Of a stretch of 12,678 nucleotides of DNA, positions 9,966 to 12,678 are shown piece after piece (within the stretch, counting starts at the first letter, position 1; the number at the start of each line of letters is the position of its first letter). The position numbers and the translations under genes are program-made. Location of the stretch: the NCBI GenBank assembly GCA_027575805.1, contig JANBPU010000407.1, forward strand, positions 1 through 12,678, in the 5' to 3' direction. Source of the stretch: Mycoemilia scoparia (Eukaryota; Kickxellomycota; Kickxellomycetes; Kickxellales; Kickxellaceae). Under the pieces are notes generated by a model, which was given only the letters and a program-made list of their open reading frames with translations, made no database searches and was not told the origin of the DNA.

Positions 9966-10216
9966 TCTATACGATCCTTTTATTCTTAAATCGGCAATAA
10001 CCAAGAAATGTGTTGTATAAAGTCTCAGAGTGAGCGAGTGAGTGGCCATCCTGCAAGCAAAAATAAATTAAATGCAGTGTGAGAGTGGGAAATAAATTAT
10101 GGTTACCCATCCAGAAACTGCAAAACCTCATTCACAGTGCACAAAATATCATCCCATTTGTTCATTGTCCTTGATATTGCTTTTGCGTATGGCAAGATTT
10201 CACTTGGGCCGAGCAT
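9966..10216 (-). other. Possible in-frame upstream exons of the REP gene
   Basis: Minus-strand ATG at 10216 opens MLGPSEILPYAKAIS..., reads to 10107, then a GTAACC donor (10106) and a TTGCTTGCAG acceptor (10051) define a 56-nt intron. The next exon (10050-9953) joins in frame and runs into the REP start at 9965. This would add 65 residues, including a basic, Thr/Leu-rich stretch starting MATHSLTLRLYTTH. A minus-strand TATAAAA at 10272-10266 sits about 50 nt upstream of the ATG. It may equally be a spliced 5' UTR with the real start at 9965. The added sequence matches no family I know. Confidence 0.4.
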
Positions 10217-10265
10217 ATTGAAGGCAGAAAAAGGCCCTTGTGCTTTGTAGTCCAATCATCAGCTA

Positions 10266-10272
10266 TTTTATA
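10266..10272 (-). promoter_or_regulatory. TATA box candidate for the REP gene
   Basis: TATAAAA on the minus strand, about 300 nt upstream of the REP ATG at 9965 and 50 nt upstream of the alternative ATG at 10216. If used, transcripts would include the 56-nt intron described for 9966-10216. Confidence 0.4.
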
Positions 10273-10394
10273 TGCAATCTCCTGGGACGACCCATTTTGC
10301 CCAAGGTCTTGTTAACTTTGACAATGTGAGTGTGTGAAAAGATCAAAACAACCATTAATAGTAGCAACCTTTGCTTATTGGAAGCACTACTTAC

Positions 10395-10526
10395 CGATCC
10401 CACATCCAAACGCAACGGAAAATTTCTTGCACTGATAATGGTGTATGGGTCAAATGGCAAGTTCTCTATCAAAAGGGAATAAACAGATACCCTCATACAT
10501 TCCCTGCAAATCAACCCATAACCCAT
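10395..10526 (-). other. Exon-like open frame of unknown identity
   Basis: Minus-strand frame from ATG 10526 (or after a TTTGCAG acceptor near 10504) through LLIENLPFDPYTIISARNF to a strong GTAAGT donor at 10394. Its base composition is less AT-rich than the flanks and both ends look like splice sites, as in a real internal exon. I could not join it in phase to the next candidate exon through a good acceptor; a weaker GTAGTG donor five bases downstream would allow it. It could belong to the REP transcript, to a small separate gene, or be chance. Confidence 0.25.
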
Positions 10527-10551
10527 ATTTTTAGATGAAGTCTCAGCGATG

Positions 10552-10556
10552 ATTGG
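10552..10556 (-). promoter_or_regulatory. CCAAT box between REP and HEM2
   Basis: CCAAT on the minus strand, about 385 nt before the HEM2 ATG. Fungal heme and respiration genes are often controlled by the HAP (CCAAT-binding) complex, so the position is suggestive. A 5-bp match is weak. Confidence 0.3.
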
Positions 10557-10717
10557 CTAGTGTCCAAGGTAATATCCTATTATCCTTTTGAGGCGACTTT
10601 TTCAAATATTTCAGGGGGAGGGGAACCAAAAAAAATAAGGCTGGCTGTACATTATTAACAACCAACCTGATCTACAATACTCGCCCTTACAATCTCCGCG
10701 CACACAAACAAACCTCA

Positions 10718-11940
<1,223 letters not shown>

Positions 11941-12180
11941 AGTAGATACAACAGCATGTCGATTGTAACCACTGTTATCAATTCATTTAATACTGCTACT
12001 GTAGTAGCCCACTTCCTTCTTTCTACTTTCCATATCTTGCTGTTTACTTTACTGTGTTTAATATATAAACTATTTATATCCAGAGAAGCTGTAAAGAGGC
12101 TTATAGATAGCAGTGGGATCCAGAATCATCTTGACAACTTGGATCAATTATTTTTGATAAATCAGACTCGGAGAAAATAA
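11941..12180 (+). other. Open frame directly after, and in frame with, the HEM2 stop
   Basis: After the HEM2 TAA the same frame stays open for 79 codons and ends at TAA (12178-12180). Its first ATG is 11956, giving 74 residues. The product has one strongly hydrophobic segment (about residues 18-41, with FLLSTFHILLFTLLCLIYKL), then a basic and polar tail ending NQTRRK. Hem2 proteins end where the first stop lies, so the extension is not part of the family. It may be plain 3' UTR, a small membrane protein on the same transcript, or a rare readthrough tail. Not recognised. Confidence 0.3.
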
Positions 12181-12223
12181 TGATGTCATGGAATATAAAT
12201 TTACAGAGGATTTAACTCCAACT

Positions 12224-12251
12224 AGTAGCAGGGCCTAAACCCATTGCTACT
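12224..12251 (+). repeat. Hairpin downstream of HEM2
   Basis: AGTAGCA plus GGG pairs with CCC, a two-base AT bulge, and TGCTACT. This makes a ten-base-pair stem with a six-base loop (CCTAAA). It lies 284 nt after the HEM2 stop, probably in or just beyond the 3' UTR. Confidence 0.55.
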
Positions 12252-12324
12252 GCTATCAGAACCCTAGGAGGTAGTTAGTAGGGTAAGTTGATTGGAGAGT
12301 ACCGAGCATTCCGTGTTAAAATTG

Positions 12325-12329
<5 letters not shown>

Positions 12330-12361
<32 letters not shown>
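12330..12361 (+). repeat. CT microsatellite downstream of HEM2
   Basis: Pure CT run of about 16 units, longer than the one in the HEM2 leader. No associated gene is seen. Confidence 0.95.
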
Positions 12362-12363
<2 letters not shown>

Positions 12364-12472
12364 ACGGGAATGGATCGGTGGATGGTCAATGAGTAGCAAA
12401 AAAAACTTTGTAAATCATCTTAGTTTTCAATATGCCCATGGTAATGGATATAGGTAATTGTGTCGATGGTTA

Positions 12473-12516
12473 TGGATTTATTTCACAAGTTATTAGGCAT
12501 AAACGATCCCTCAAAA
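12473..12516. repeat. Dispersed repeat, copy B
   Basis: Partner of 7035-7079, same orientation, about 5.4 kb away. Similarity fades on both sides, so the unit is either very short or an old remnant. Confidence 0.6.
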
Positions 12517-12678
12517 GTATTATCAAAAGTCATAATAAAAGTACATGCACATGCAAGCTGAAGAAATAATAATAGTCAATAGTTTGTAAAAATCAAATAA
12601 GAATAACAATAATACGTACATTCAAGAGAAAATTCAGTTTCGCACCATCCAAGAATAACGTGTCTTTACACATGCATC

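Larger units (their letters stand above)
12181..12678. other. AT-rich flank downstream of HEM2
   Basis: No gene is seen. The stretch holds a hairpin (12224-12251), a weaker ACCCTA/TAGGGT stem (12261-12284), a CT microsatellite (12330-12361), a dispersed repeat copy (12473-12516) and AATAAA at 12534-12539, which could serve as a distant poly(A) signal. Confidence 0.6.

Noticed and set aside
10263..10394. Continuation of the 10526 minus-strand frame past 10395
   Set aside because: The GTAAGT at 10394 and the AT-rich, low-quality residues after it show an intron being read through.
12261..12284. ACCCTA / TAGGGT as telomere-like repeats
   Set aside because: One unit on each side, no tandem array; best seen as a weak chance stem.

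Overview
The window looks like nuclear DNA of an AT-rich fungus. The evidence is multi-exon genes with short GT...AG introns (about 55-140 nt), long CAA/CAG-coded glutamine tracts, AT and CT microsatellites, a fungal-type porphobilinogen synthase, and a secreted repeat protein with dibasic (Kex2-type) sites. An early-diverging lineage (Mucoromycota-like) fits best, but that is inference; no marker fixes the species.

Layout, left to right. 3-725 (-): a complete 240-residue secreted His/Asp/Lys-rich protein with a signal peptide and two near-identical 69-residue repeats, each preceded by Lys-Arg. 726-2378: about 1.6 kb of AT-rich intergenic DNA holding this gene's TATA box and the upstream region of the next gene. 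2379-6901 (+): a five-exon gene for a 1357-residue nuclear-looking protein with three polyQ tracts; its C-terminal third resembles Integrator subunit 5. 6902-7297: convergent 3' regions. 7298-9965 (-): a nine-exon gene that reconstructs cleanly to a 602-residue Rab escort protein (REP/Mrs6). 9966-10938: shared upstream region of this gene and HEM2, containing possible extra 5' exons of the REP gene. 10939-11940 (+): intronless HEM2 (porphobilinogen synthase), complete with zinc cysteines and both active-site lysines. 11941-12180: an unusual frame that stays open after the HEM2 stop and encodes a membrane segment. 12181-12678: AT-rich flank with a hairpin, a CT microsatellite and a second copy of a short dispersed repeat.

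The genes do not form one pathway. REP serves Rab prenylation, HEM2 serves heme synthesis, the large protein is probably nuclear RNA-processing machinery, and the first is extracellular. The most notable items are the possible fungal Integrator-5 subunit (baker's and fission yeast have no Integrator) and the Kex2-type His-rich repeat protein. All family comparisons were made by eye and from memory; no search was run.
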